The position numbers were made by a program, and so were the translations under genes. Below the pieces are notes generated by a model, which worked only from the letters and a program-made list of their open reading frames with translations, was not told the origin of the DNA and searched no databases. Shown in pieces: positions 15,972 to 24,783 of a stretch of DNA of 64,000 nucleotides. Location: the NCBI GenBank assembly GCA_040385875.1, contig JAZKGO010000010.1:1-64000 (forward strand), read 5' to 3'. The stretch comes from JANMZR01 sp040385875. Its GTDB lineage: Bacteria > Bacteroidota > Bacteroidia > Cytophagales > Spirosomataceae. Each line of letters starts with the position of its first letter. The first letter of the stretch is position 1.

Positions 15972-16748
15972 TTACTTTTCAAATTCCCCTAATAAATAGC
16001 TAAAATAGACAACCAATTTAATTTTGCCTTCCTCATTTTTAGGGTTCACCTTATTTTCTTTACCAAATTTTTCCATAGCATTCCTATAGTCCCCAAATTG
16101 TTTATAAATGCCACTATTAGATTTTAGTTCAACTACATTTTCATTATAACCCAAAAAGAGTTTGTGCATTTTGATATATTCACCCTCATAATTCCCCCCT
16201 TCTTGCTCATAGCCAGTGCGCTCACCCGTAATTTTAGCTGAATATACACAAGAATACTGTCTAAATAAATCAACTTTTTTATCGCCAAAAATTAATTCAA
16301 AATAGCCAGTATTAACATTTTGATATTTTTTGTCGAGCTTTTGAAAGGTTTGTCCACTAATAGTAAATCCGATAGGTTTGGCTTCAACAGCTTCCGATTT
16401 ATCACCTAATGAGAAATATACAATATTATTAATCAAATTATAGGCTAAAGTTCCGTTTCCATCTGAATTATCTTCGAAATATAGCAGCCCAGGATACCAT
16501 CCATTTTTAAAAAAAGGAGTGCCTTTATAAACCTTTTCAACAAATTGTCGGCTATAGGTATTTACATCTTGAATAGAATATTTTGAAATCAGTACCGTAT
16601 CTCCATTAGAGGCAACTTCTATTCGAGAGTCTAAAGCAGGAGTATTCACTTTTAAAACACTGTAAGTATGCTGAGGAGGGCGTTGTTGCGAATAAGCTTT
16701 ACAGCTAAAAATCAATAAAATGCAGAAAAAACCAATATTTCTTTTCAT
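15972..16748 (-). CDS. Secreted protein of unknown function, tandem paralogue 3
   Basis: 258 residues, the most diverged and probably the first gene of the tandem set, 12 bases ahead of copy 2. The signal peptide is MKRNIGFFCILLIFSCKAYSQ, with a Cys that may be a lipobox (IFSC) or simply lie in the signal. It shares the SRIEVASNGDTVLISK, YKGTPFFKNGWY, GTLAYNLINN and CVYSAKITGERTGYE positions with the others. Family not recognised. Four related units in a row indicate repeated local duplication. Confidence 0.8.
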   Translation of the reverse strand: MKRNIGFFCILLIFSCKAYSQQRPPQHTYSVLKVNTPALDSRIEVASNGDTVLISKYSIQDVNTYSRQFVEKVYKGTPFFKNGWYPGLLYFEDNSDGNGTLAYNLINNIVYFSLGDKSEAVEAKPIGFTISGQTFQKLDKKYQNVNTGYFELIFGDKKVDLFRQYSCVYSAKITGERTGYEQEGGNYEGEYIKMHKLFLGYNENVVELKSNSGIYKQFGDYRNAMEKFGKENKVNPKNEEGKIKLVVYFSYLLGEFEK

Positions 16749-16901
16749 CCTATTTATTGTTTTAAAATTAAATCCAATGTAGCAAATAATATTTAATTGT
16801 GAAAGATTTGACTTTAAATATGTTGGGTTTGGAAAACATTAGAAATTTTTCGAAATTATGATTTCAATAAAATCACGTTAAAAAAAATCAAACAAAAAAC
16901 T

Positions 16902-17441
16902 ATGGAACATGAAGCACTAGAAAAGTTGAAATACCCTGTTGGCAAATTTAGCAAACCTGAAGCTTATACTGCTGATCTAATTGAGACTTGGAAATTAACT
17001 ATTTCAGATTTTCCTTCAAAATTAAAAAATGAAGTGACGGGTCTCAGCGAAAGCCAATTAGATACCCCATACCGGCCAGGTGGCTGGACAGTCCGCCAGG
17101 TGGTTCATCATTGTGGAGATAGTCATATGAATGCTTTCATTCGATTTAAGCTGGCCTTGACTGAAGATAAACCAACTGTAAAAGCTTATGAGGAACAATT
17201 TTGGGCAGAACAGGCTGACTACAAACTGCCTATCGAAATCAGCTTGAATTTGATTACCCCATTGCACTTTCGATGGTCTACTTTGTTAAACTCATTGACA
17301 ACAGCTGATTTTGAATCAAGATATATTCACCCACAAACAGGAAACGAGCTAGACCTATATTATATGTTAGGTTTGTATGATTGGCATTGCAGGCATCATT
17401 TATCCCATATTACGGAATTGATAAAGCGCTCGGGTTGGTAA
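16902..17441 (+). CDS. YfiT/BstA-type DinB-fold metal-dependent transferase
   Basis: 179 residues, full length. The DinB four-helix fold has the three metal-binding His positions of the YfiT group: VRQVVHHCGDSHM in helix 2 and LYDWHCRHHLSHI in the last helix. Family members use bacillithiol or a similar thiol as co-substrate (BstA) or act as hydrolases. Many Bacteroidota make bacillithiol, so a thiol-S-transferase role in detoxification is plausible. Transcribed alone, convergent with murQ. Confidence 0.88.
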   Translation: MEHEALEKLKYPVGKFSKPEAYTADLIETWKLTISDFPSKLKNEVTGLSESQLDTPYRPGGWTVRQVVHHCGDSHMNAFIRFKLALTEDKPTVKAYEEQFWAEQADYKLPIEISLNLITPLHFRWSTLLNSLTTADFESRYIHPQTGNELDLYYMLGLYDWHCRHHLSHITELIKRSGW

Positions 17442-17525
17442 AAAGCCACCATTCCCTCACTGAGGGTTACTTTATCGTTGTTTATAAGCTTTGTTGAAAA
17501 GTGGTTTTGTCGCTTTTTTTTATCC

Positions 17526-18320
17526 TTAAATCGAATCAATTGCTTTTCTAACAGAGCCGTGGATTTTTAGTAATTCAGCGGCTTTGTTTGGTTCGATTCC
17601 TGTAGCTTCCACCACCATATTTATGGCTCTGTTTACGAGCTTTTCGTTGGTCATTTGCATGTCTACCATTTTATTGCCTTTTACTCGGCCTAGTTGGATC
17701 ATAACTGTGGTTGAAATCATGTTCAAAACCAACTTTTGAGCCGTTCCAGATTTCATGCGGGTGCTTCCCGTTACAAATTCTGGGCCAACTTCTACTTCTA
17801 TAGGGAACTCAGCTTCGGCGGCAATTTTACTATTTGTATTGCACACAATGCAACCAGTCAAAATTCCATTTTTCCTAGCCGTATTCAAACCGCCAATCAC
17901 GTAAGGTGTTCTGCCTGAGGCGGCTATACCGATTACTACATCATTTTTACCAATATTGAATTCTTTCAAATCCACCCAAGCTTGATTGAAATCGTCTTCA
18001 GCATTTTCAACTGCTTTTCTAATTGCTTTATCCCCACCAGCAATTATTCCTACTACCCAATCAAACGGAACCCCAAATGTTGGTGGGCATTCAGAGGCAT
18101 CCACAACACCCAGTCTACCGCTCGTTCCCGCCCCTATATAAAAAAGTCTACCACCTGTTTTCATTCTAACAACTATCTGATTTACAAGGGCTTCAATTTG
18201 TGGAATGGCCTTCTCAACAGCAAAAGCAACGGTTTTATCTTCTGAATTGATACCTTTCAAAAGTTCATTCACACTGCTATTTTCAAGATTATCGTGATTT
18301 GAGGGGGATTCGGTTAACAT
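17526..18320 (-). CDS. murQ: N-acetylmuramic acid 6-phosphate etherase
   Basis: 264 residues with the SIS-domain fold and MurQ signatures: TESPSNHDNLENSSVNELL at the N-terminus, GGRLFYIGAGTSGRLGVVDASECPPTFG, the catalytic Glu region ENAEDDF, and GPEFVTGSTRMKSGTAQKLVLNM. It cleaves the lactyl ether of MurNAc-6-P to give GlcNAc-6-P in cell-wall recycling. It is at the end of a minus-strand run behind two kelch-like lipoproteins, DUF4249 and a TonB receptor, 58 bases after the last of these, so it may be co-transcribed with an uptake system. A 14-base direct repeat unit (TTTAGATGTT at 18320 and 18334) overlaps its start. Confidence 0.95.
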   Translation of the reverse strand: MLTESPSNHDNLENSSVNELLKGINSEDKTVAFAVEKAIPQIEALVNQIVVRMKTGGRLFYIGAGTSGRLGVVDASECPPTFGVPFDWVVGIIAGGDKAIRKAVENAEDDFNQAWVDLKEFNIGKNDVVIGIAASGRTPYVIGGLNTARKNGILTGCIVCNTNSKIAAEAEFPIEVEVGPEFVTGSTRMKSGTAQKLVLNMISTTVMIQLGRVKGNKMVDMQMTNEKLVNRAINMVVEATGIEPNKAAELLKIHGSVRKAIDSI

Positions 18321-18378
18321 TTAGATGTTGGATTTTAGATGTTCGATTTCAGGAAACAACAATACAAAGATATTGAAT

Positions 18379-19683
18379 TTAATTGGTGAGGCGGAACATC
18401 CACGTATCGTTGGCGTTGTAATATTTTTCGGCGTTGGCTTCGGAAGCCCGGACTTGGTAACCACAATAGATTAAAGTATACTCGCCCATTTCGCTCGCCA
18501 TTACCGCTATATTTCCAGCTCCTGGGTAGTTTGTAATAAACTTCCAATGATCAGTAGCTGGGTCATACTCCCAAATATCCGAAAGGCCTTTCACTGGCTT
18601 TGAATTTCGGCCCAAACCATAATAAATTTTATTTTTTAAACTGAAGAAAACACCATCTATTCTACCGTTGCCTGGGAAGCTTTTCTTTTGCGTCCATTTA
18701 TCCTTAATATCATCATATTCAAATAGTTGCACTTCTTTTTCATTCTTGTTTTCCGCTAAAATATACCCTTTTGTTTTGGTAGCAGCACCCAAAAAATCAA
18801 AATTTGGACCAATTTTTGGGAAGGGTTGGCGTTTAATAAATTGCTCCAATGAGAAGTAACTCCAAAATTTATCCGTATTATTTTCTTCTAATAAATAGGC
18901 ATTTCTATTCAAGGAAAAATAGGCAATTGGGCCATCACCAAGTGGAAGCGGGTCCAAGTAATTTTGATTGTCGTACACCCAATACATATCTTTTAGGTAG
19001 ATTTTGGCATTAGTTTGGCTGGCAAATCCTCCTCCCAAAAAAGCGGTGGGGCGAGTGAAATCCTTGCTCAAATTTAGGGTAAAAAAGAATGGCTCTTGCC
19101 TTGGCGAAAATTGCGGAAAGCTGAATTTCTCTTTCATCCAAGTATAATTATTATTGTAAGATGAACCGTTGTAATGTTTGAATTGCTCCCATTCATTGTA
19201 TTGATTTAGCCTTAAAAAAGTAAGATTCTGGTCGTCTAATTTTGTGGCCACTCCTGTAAACTGCCCTTCATCAAATTCTAAATCACCTAATTTTTTCCAA
19301 ATTTTTGAAGTTTCAACTATTACTTCAATTTCATTACTGTATTTAATTTCATTTTTAATATTTTTCACAAAAGCTCTTACAAAAATTTTCGACCCCGATT
19401 TTAGCGTTGAAATTTTGGCATTGAATCGTGTGCCTCTATTAATTTTACTAATTGTATTTTTCTGATTTTCTATCGTGGGGCTTGTCGTTTCCGCCCAAAC
19501 TATTCCATATTCCACTTCTTCATTTAAATCGCTAGCAAGTAGGCTACCAGTCACTTCAACTTCGGAATTGCTTGACGCATAAGCTGTTGAAAGGTTGACT
19601 TCAGGCAATTTCTCCTCCACTTCAGGCTCTTTTTCTAAGCAAGAAAACAACAAAAGAAAAAATATGAATTGTATTTTTCGCAT
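18379..19683 (-). CDS. Kelch-like lipoprotein 1
   Basis: 434 residues. The signal peptide ends in a lipobox (LFSC, Cys about 15). An Fn3-like region follows (about 30-125: SLLASDLNEEVEYGIVWAE...FVRAFVKN), then a beta-propeller with kelch-type blades, best seen near the end as YDDIKDKWTQKKSFPGNGRIDGVFFSLKNKIYYGLG and WEYDPATDHWKFITNYPGAG. It is probably displayed on the outer membrane and binds a ligand or sugar. It follows a close paralogue by 5 bases in the TonB/DUF4249 operon. Confidence 0.88.
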   Translation of the reverse strand: MRKIQFIFFLLLFSCLEKEPEVEEKLPEVNLSTAYASSNSEVEVTGSLLASDLNEEVEYGIVWAETTSPTIENQKNTISKINRGTRFNAKISTLKSGSKIFVRAFVKNIKNEIKYSNEIEVIVETSKIWKKLGDLEFDEGQFTGVATKLDDQNLTFLRLNQYNEWEQFKHYNGSSYNNNYTWMKEKFSFPQFSPRQEPFFFTLNLSKDFTRPTAFLGGGFASQTNAKIYLKDMYWVYDNQNYLDPLPLGDGPIAYFSLNRNAYLLEENNTDKFWSYFSLEQFIKRQPFPKIGPNFDFLGAATKTKGYILAENKNEKEVQLFEYDDIKDKWTQKKSFPGNGRIDGVFFSLKNKIYYGLGRNSKPVKGLSDIWEYDPATDHWKFITNYPGAGNIAVMASEMGEYTLIYCGYQVRASEANAEKYYNANDTWMFRLTN

Positions 19684-19688
19684 AGTAA

Positions 19689-20987
19689 TTAAGGCCTAAA
19701 CTCCCAAAAATCATAAGCCATAAACTTTCTTGAAGTGCCAATATTGGTCAAAATAGAAGAATAACCCATACCAATGAAAACAGAATTCTCCTTTCGCACA
19801 AAAGCAATATTTGTACTTCCTGAGCCTGGATAATTAGCGATTTGAGTCCAAGTTTTCGCAGTTAAATCAAATTCCCATATGTCTTTTAAGCCATTTTCAG
19901 TTATTTTTTGCTCGCCCAAGCCAAAATAAACTTTATTTTTTATGGAAAATAGTACACCTCCAGTTCTATCTGGACCAGGAAAATCGTTCAATTGCTGCCA
20001 ATTGTCTGTTTTGAATTCATAAAAATATACTTTCAATTTGGAATCATTTCCTAAAGCATTTTCTAAAATCACAAGCCCATTTCCGTCAGCACGAGTTGCT
20101 TTTATATTGGTAAAATTGGCGAAAGGCGGGCTTTTCATTTTTTCCCAGAGAAAGTTTTCCTCATTAAAAGCATGCATATTTGGGCTGGCTTTCACCTCAA
20201 TCACAAAGCCTTTATTTCCCGCACCAAATGCTACGGCAGGCACATCAGCTCCAGGATAATTTCCAATTGTTGGATAGGTGCTGGTTGATGCTTTTTTTAG
20301 AAATTTCTTTTTGCCATTAATAGAGTTTTCTATTTGATAACCACCGCCCGTAAAAAAGTCGAACTTACCAGATGCATATTCAATATCAGCAGTAAATTGA
20401 TCATAAACCATTAATTTTGAATCGTTTACATTCCCTGACCAGAACTTGGCTGCATCGTTAAATACAAAATCATAGGATTCTTCTACACCATTTAACTTTC
20501 GCTTGAAAGTGGGGATGGTATTATTTTGCAAGTAGGCAATTGGCAAATTGATGATGTCTTTAATACGTGGAATATCTTGCAACCGGTACCAACCTTTCGC
20601 AATCACTGGCTCATAAATAAAATCCTTGCTGTAAACAGCTGCCCCATTTACACGCATATAACCTCTTATATAATACTTTGTATTGGGTTTTACATTCAAT
20701 ATTTGCTCCACAAATGGACCTTCTTCTTTTGAATTATTACCAGAATATTGGTAATTATCTGTAATAACTGGTGCAGGTTTTTCTGACCAACAAATTCCAA
20801 ATTCTTCCTTGTTTACACTCGAAGGATTTATGGTTTCGCAGTTTACTTCTATTGTTGTTCCGTTTGGTTTTAAATAAGCTGTTGACACAAATATCTCAGG
20901 ATCAATGAATTGCAATGCCTCTTTTTCTTCACAGGAGAGGAAGGTTATGGTAAATACAAGAAATATGATGTTAAATATTTTTGACAT
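19689..20987 (-). CDS. Kelch-like lipoprotein 2
   Basis: About 432 residues from the ATG at 20987, which lies 13 bases after the DUF4249 stop and gives the lipoprotein signal MSKIFNIIFLVFTITFLSC. It has the same plan as its downstream neighbour: an Fn3-like segment (EEFGICWSEKPAPVITD...YYIRGYMRVNG) and then propeller blades with W-E-FD---W--I-NYPG signatures (DNWQQLNDFPGPDRTGGVLFSIKNKVYFGLG, WEFDLTAKTWTQIANYPGSG). The two genes are an old tandem duplication. Likely a surface lipoprotein working with the TonB receptor. Confidence 0.88.
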   Translation of the reverse strand: MSKIFNIIFLVFTITFLSCEEKEALQFIDPEIFVSTAYLKPNGTTIEVNCETINPSSVNKEEFGICWSEKPAPVITDNYQYSGNNSKEEGPFVEQILNVKPNTKYYIRGYMRVNGAAVYSKDFIYEPVIAKGWYRLQDIPRIKDIINLPIAYLQNNTIPTFKRKLNGVEESYDFVFNDAAKFWSGNVNDSKLMVYDQFTADIEYASGKFDFFTGGGYQIENSINGKKKFLKKASTSTYPTIGNYPGADVPAVAFGAGNKGFVIEVKASPNMHAFNEENFLWEKMKSPPFANFTNIKATRADGNGLVILENALGNDSKLKVYFYEFKTDNWQQLNDFPGPDRTGGVLFSIKNKVYFGLGEQKITENGLKDIWEFDLTAKTWTQIANYPGSGSTNIAFVRKENSVFIGMGYSSILTNIGTSRKFMAYDFWEFRP

Positions 20988-21000
20988 TATTTTTACACAT

Positions 21001-22029
21001 TTACTCCCACCCAGAAGGCCTATCCAAAGTACCATTTGTAAATGCTCTACGGCAGTCGCCCAATGGAATTAAATCGGGGTTGCCAGTTACTGATACATCT
21101 ATGGGAATCGTAAGCTTTTTCTTTGATATGGAAGATACGCTAAAATACCCCAAAGCGATGTCGGTTGGATCGGTTTCGTTTACCAAGTTCCCTTCAATTG
21201 GTGCAGGTTGCGGATCGAAAATAGTACCTACCCGCTTACGTTGCTCCTCGTACAAGCTCCAAAAAGTATAGGCATCTTTGCTTAACGAGTATTGCGTAAC
21301 CTCTATAAAATGATTGCCAATTGCCCTGATTGGCGACAAAAACACAGGTACTTTTTTAATGAAATTACCATTTATAGAGGCATCGGAATAAAGCAAAACT
21401 TGCGGATAATCAGTTGGCACCCAGCAAAATTGGTAGCAAATAGTTGGGCCAAATGCACTACAAAGTGCCCCTGTACTTTCCCAGCGACTATACCCATAAG
21501 CCGACCATCGATAAAAATTTTGCTGCTCACCTGGGTCTTTTGTGTCCAAAAATACCTGATAGGCATCTGTTTGGTTGTTGGCAACAATATTTTTGAATTC
21601 ATAAGATAAATTCAAAATCGGGGCAACTTCATTCATCCGCTCAGGTTTGGTGGAATATTTATCGCCCGAAGGCAAGGTTACTTCCAATTTATACGAATAA
21701 CCAATCGTGCCTACAAAAGAGGGATCGATTGTACGGTAGGTCCCAAGCTCCAATACATCTTGTTTTAAATCTGTTTTTCGGCCTCTATCATCTTTAATGG
21801 TTACTTTTGCACCGTTTAAGGCTAAGTTGGCGGGTGTGGCAAGCGAGTTTTGGTATTTTCCTGTAAATGATAACTTCACGACGTACTGCGTATTTTCATT
21901 CGTAATCAGTCCGTCAATCACAAGTTTTGGCTTTTCCACTCGAATTGGCAGCTCAATTTCATCGATACAAGAAACAAGGCCACCAGATAATAGCATTAAT
22001 AATAAAAACTTCACAGTATTCTTTTTCAT
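21001..22029 (-). CDS. DUF4249 lipoprotein
   Basis: About 342 residues from the ATG at 22029, with signal and lipobox GGLVSC and then the DUF4249 opening IDEIELPIRVEKPKLVIDGLITNENTQYVVKLSFTG. DUF4249 proteins are outer-membrane-associated and nearly always paired with a TonB-dependent receptor whose gene precedes them, as here (22124-24481). They are thought to be accessory ligand-binding lipoproteins, like SusD but unrelated. The 94-base gap before the start carries a hairpin leader also found before the DUF1080 gene at 31951. Confidence 0.92.
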   Translation of the reverse strand: MKKNTVKFLLLMLLSGGLVSCIDEIELPIRVEKPKLVIDGLITNENTQYVVKLSFTGKYQNSLATPANLALNGAKVTIKDDRGRKTDLKQDVLELGTYRTIDPSFVGTIGYSYKLEVTLPSGDKYSTKPERMNEVAPILNLSYEFKNIVANNQTDAYQVFLDTKDPGEQQNFYRWSAYGYSRWESTGALCSAFGPTICYQFCWVPTDYPQVLLYSDASINGNFIKKVPVFLSPIRAIGNHFIEVTQYSLSKDAYTFWSLYEEQRKRVGTIFDPQPAPIEGNLVNETDPTDIALGYFSVSSISKKKLTIPIDVSVTGNPDLIPLGDCRRAFTNGTLDRPSGWE

Positions 22030-22118
22030 GAATAGATAGTTGATTTTTAATTGCCTCATGGAATCGCCAATTTATTTATAGTGCGGCTTGCATGTGCTTT
22101 TGTTTGTGGCGATTTCAT
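22030..22118 (-). repeat. Hairpin leader element, copy 1
   Basis: Minus strand: ATGAAATCGCCA (22118-22107), 37 bases, TGGCGATTCCATG (22069-22057), then about 27 bases rich in A up to the ATG of the DUF4249 gene. The same arms, the same arm-to-start distance and a similar AATTAAAAA stretch recur at 32809-32895 before the DUF1080 gene. The loop sequences differ. It may be a 5' UTR control structure or a mobile palindromic element. Confidence 0.65.
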
Positions 22119-22123
22119 CGAGC

Positions 22124-24481
22124 CTAAAAGTTTTTATTAAAAGTAAGTGAAGGTATAATCGAGCCAAAAACCGATAGCCTATACGAGCGTGTGATTCTAT
22201 TATAACTGGTAAAATAGATTGAATACGGATTTTTTCGGGCATAAAGATTATAAAATGACAACACCCAAATGCTGTATTTTTTCTGTTCTTTCACTTTACG
22301 GGTATCAAACGAAAGCGACAAATCCATGCGATGGTAATCTGGAATTCTATCAATATTTCTTCGTGAATAATTGATAACCGGCAGACCATTAAAGCGATAC
22401 GAGCCATCAGGATAGGTAGCGGGACGGCCAGAAGTGTACACAAAATTGCCAGAAAGATTAAAACCATAACCCAAATTGTGCAAAACCGAGGCTGTAAAAT
22501 TATGCGGCCGGTCGTAGTTAGCTGGAAACCATCTGCCACCATTTACCGCTTCAATAGGAAAAGGAGTAACAATTTTGGTCAAAGACCGTGAATAAGTGTA
22601 ACTAATAATCCCCGTAAAATCACCCTTATTTTTCTTAATACTCGTTTCCAAACCATAAGCTCTACCAATTGCCGCCAAAAGTGCAGTTTCCAAAAGTGGG
22701 TTTTTTGAAAGTCTCGCACCTTTTTTATAGTCAACCAAATCTGTCAAATCTTTAAAATAGCCTTCCACCGCAAACTCATAAATATTGTCTGTAGAATTTC
22801 TGAAAATTCCCATCGAATATTGGTCTGCAATTTGTGGCGGAATGTAAGTATCGGCCAATTTCCAATAGTCAATTGGTGATATTGCCGTGGTGTTTGAAAT
22901 CAAATTCAAATATTGGCGCATTTTGTTGTAGCTGAATTTTATAGAAGTTTGTTCGCCTAATCCAATTTTTAAAGAAATTCTTGGCTCCAAACCGCCATAA
23001 CTTTTTATAACTTTATTGCTGGCAAAAAGGGTAGAATCGGTAATATTTTCGGGCAATCTGGGCTGATCGGAGCCGTAGTTATAAACCGTTTTTGGCCCTA
23101 AATTCTGGTAAAAAGAATAACGAATCCCAGCTGAGAGTGTAATAATTTCGTTGAAAATATATTCCCCACTTGCAAAAACTGCCCCTTCATTGGCCTTTTC
23201 GGTAGCTAATTTTTCATAAATAATATTCGAATTCGATGCATTTGGTTTTTGGTCGGAAGGCGAAACATCGTATCGAATAATATTTGCTCCAAATTCACCT
23301 TTTATTTTCACATTTGGTGTGTAAAAAAGTGCCGTTTTAGCTTCTTTATGAGAAATCGCCGAATTCAATAAAAACTCATTTTCTGCTTTCAAACCAATTA
23401 CATCAAAATCATAATTACTCATAAACACAGCCGTATTGAGAGATAATTTATTGGAAATTACTCTATTCCATTGCAAATTGGCCTGAGTCATGTTCCAAGA
23501 ATAGGCAGTATCTTCTGGAAATTTGAAGTCATCAAACGAGCGATAACCTGAAAGAGTAAACCGATTTTTATCGTTGTATTTATAGGAAAGTTTTCCATTA
23601 AAATCATAAAAAAACGCACGGCTGTCGCCAATTGGAGGTGGAAAATTTTTAATAGCTACATTGGGGTAAGCAATTCTACCAGCCAATACAAAATTGAGTT
23701 TGTTTTTAATAATTGGCCCATCGACCACCAAACGGGATGAAATTGTGCCCATACCAACCGAGTATTTCACCTTTTCGTCGTTACCCACTTTGGTATTCAT
23801 GGCCAAAAGTGCCGACAACCTACCACCACTTGATGCTGGTACACCGCCTTTATAAAGGGTAACATCTTGCACCACATCAGAATTGATACTTGTAAAAAAA
23901 CCTAGTAAATGCGAAGTGTTAAAAAGTGGAACGCCGTCTAAAGTCACCAAATTTTGATCTACCTTACCTCCACGCACATTAAGCCCACCAGCCCCCTCGC
24001 CTACTGTGGTTACACCTGGTTGTAGCGTCAATGCTTTGATAATATCTGACTCACCAAACACAACTGGTATTTTTCGTAAATTGGTCATATTGAGCTTTAT
24101 AGAGCCCATTTCTACATCTTTTACGTTGGCATCTTCCCTCCTACCTTTAATAATTACTTCGTCAAAATCCTTGATTTCTTCGGCGAGTTCCAAATCCAAA
24201 ACTAAATCATCCGTTAGTTTTATAAGTCTCGTCTTTTTATAATATCCTACTGCTGTGGCCGTTAAAAAATATTCTCCAAAAGGAAGTGTGATTGAATATT
24301 GGCCATTTTCATTGGTTTTCGTTCCTCTATTGCCAGGCGAGATTACTATGTTTACACCAAAAATTGGTTTTTTGGTAGTTGCATCGAGAATGGTACCTTC
24401 TATTTTAGCTCTTGCAAATGAGCTTACAGTAGTAATTAATATAATGCAAGCGATAAATGATGCTTTTAATACAATTTTCAA
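22124..24481 (-). CDS. TonB-dependent outer-membrane receptor
   Basis: 785 residues: signal peptide (to about 25), carboxypeptidase-D regulatory-like domain (AKIEGTILDATTKKPIFGVNIVI..., about 26-110), plug domain (residues 120-230, with LTLQPGVTTVGEGAGGLNVRGGKVDQNLVTLDGVPLFN), then a 22-strand barrel ending in ...LTFNKNF. It imports an unknown ligand with TonB energy. It heads the operon with DUF4249, two kelch-like lipoproteins and MurQ. Divergent from blaI across 302 bases. Confidence 0.95.
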   Translation of the reverse strand: MKIVLKASFIACIILITTVSSFARAKIEGTILDATTKKPIFGVNIVISPGNRGTKTNENGQYSITLPFGEYFLTATAVGYYKKTRLIKLTDDLVLDLELAEEIKDFDEVIIKGRREDANVKDVEMGSIKLNMTNLRKIPVVFGESDIIKALTLQPGVTTVGEGAGGLNVRGGKVDQNLVTLDGVPLFNTSHLLGFFTSINSDVVQDVTLYKGGVPASSGGRLSALLAMNTKVGNDEKVKYSVGMGTISSRLVVDGPIIKNKLNFVLAGRIAYPNVAIKNFPPPIGDSRAFFYDFNGKLSYKYNDKNRFTLSGYRSFDDFKFPEDTAYSWNMTQANLQWNRVISNKLSLNTAVFMSNYDFDVIGLKAENEFLLNSAISHKEAKTALFYTPNVKIKGEFGANIIRYDVSPSDQKPNASNSNIIYEKLATEKANEGAVFASGEYIFNEIITLSAGIRYSFYQNLGPKTVYNYGSDQPRLPENITDSTLFASNKVIKSYGGLEPRISLKIGLGEQTSIKFSYNKMRQYLNLISNTTAISPIDYWKLADTYIPPQIADQYSMGIFRNSTDNIYEFAVEGYFKDLTDLVDYKKGARLSKNPLLETALLAAIGRAYGLETSIKKNKGDFTGIISYTYSRSLTKIVTPFPIEAVNGGRWFPANYDRPHNFTASVLHNLGYGFNLSGNFVYTSGRPATYPDGSYRFNGLPVINYSRRNIDRIPDYHRMDLSLSFDTRKVKEQKKYSIWVLSFYNLYARKNPYSIYFTSYNRITRSYRLSVFGSIIPSLTFNKNF

Positions 24482-24783
24482 ACTATAGTTTTGTTTTTTG
24501 ACCCCTCAGGAATATCGAAAATATAGCAATTATTTAGTATTACCAAATAATGAGAATCTTTTAACTTGTAAATTCTATGAATGCAATCTTTTAATCGTCG
24601 GACGGTAATCGATATTTCTTTTATTTTGAATATTTATAATTTATTAGTTGGTACCAAAATTATTTACGAAAATATTCGTAGAAAAATTTGGTTATACGAA
24701 ATTATTCGTATAAGTTTGTTACGAAATATTTCGTAAGTAATGAACGTTGCTTTGTATGAAGCTCAATAATTAAAATTAAAAAA
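24482..24783. other. Divergent promoter region
   Basis: 302 bases between the TonB receptor and the BlaI-type gene. The right third holds three tandem operator dyads (24665-24735). The left part, which should contain the receptor promoter, shows no site I can name. Confidence 0.6.
24665..24735 (+). promoter_or_regulatory. Three tandem BlaI-type operators
   Basis: Three 16-base inverted repeats: TACGAAAATATTCGTA (24665-24680), TACGAAATTATTCGTA (24695-24710) and TACGAAATATTTCGTA (24720-24735). All share arms TACGAA / TTCGTA with four A/T bases between. Centres are 30 and 25 bases apart, the last ending 48 bases before the blaI ATG. BlaI/MecI repressors bind such dyads in front of their own genes. 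Confidence 0.88.

Noticed and set aside
18320..18343. Direct repeat TTTAGATGTT, 14 bases apart, at the murQ start
   Set aside because: Too short and low in complexity to call an operator. It may be a remnant of the degenerate-word elements seen at 29269 and 45790.
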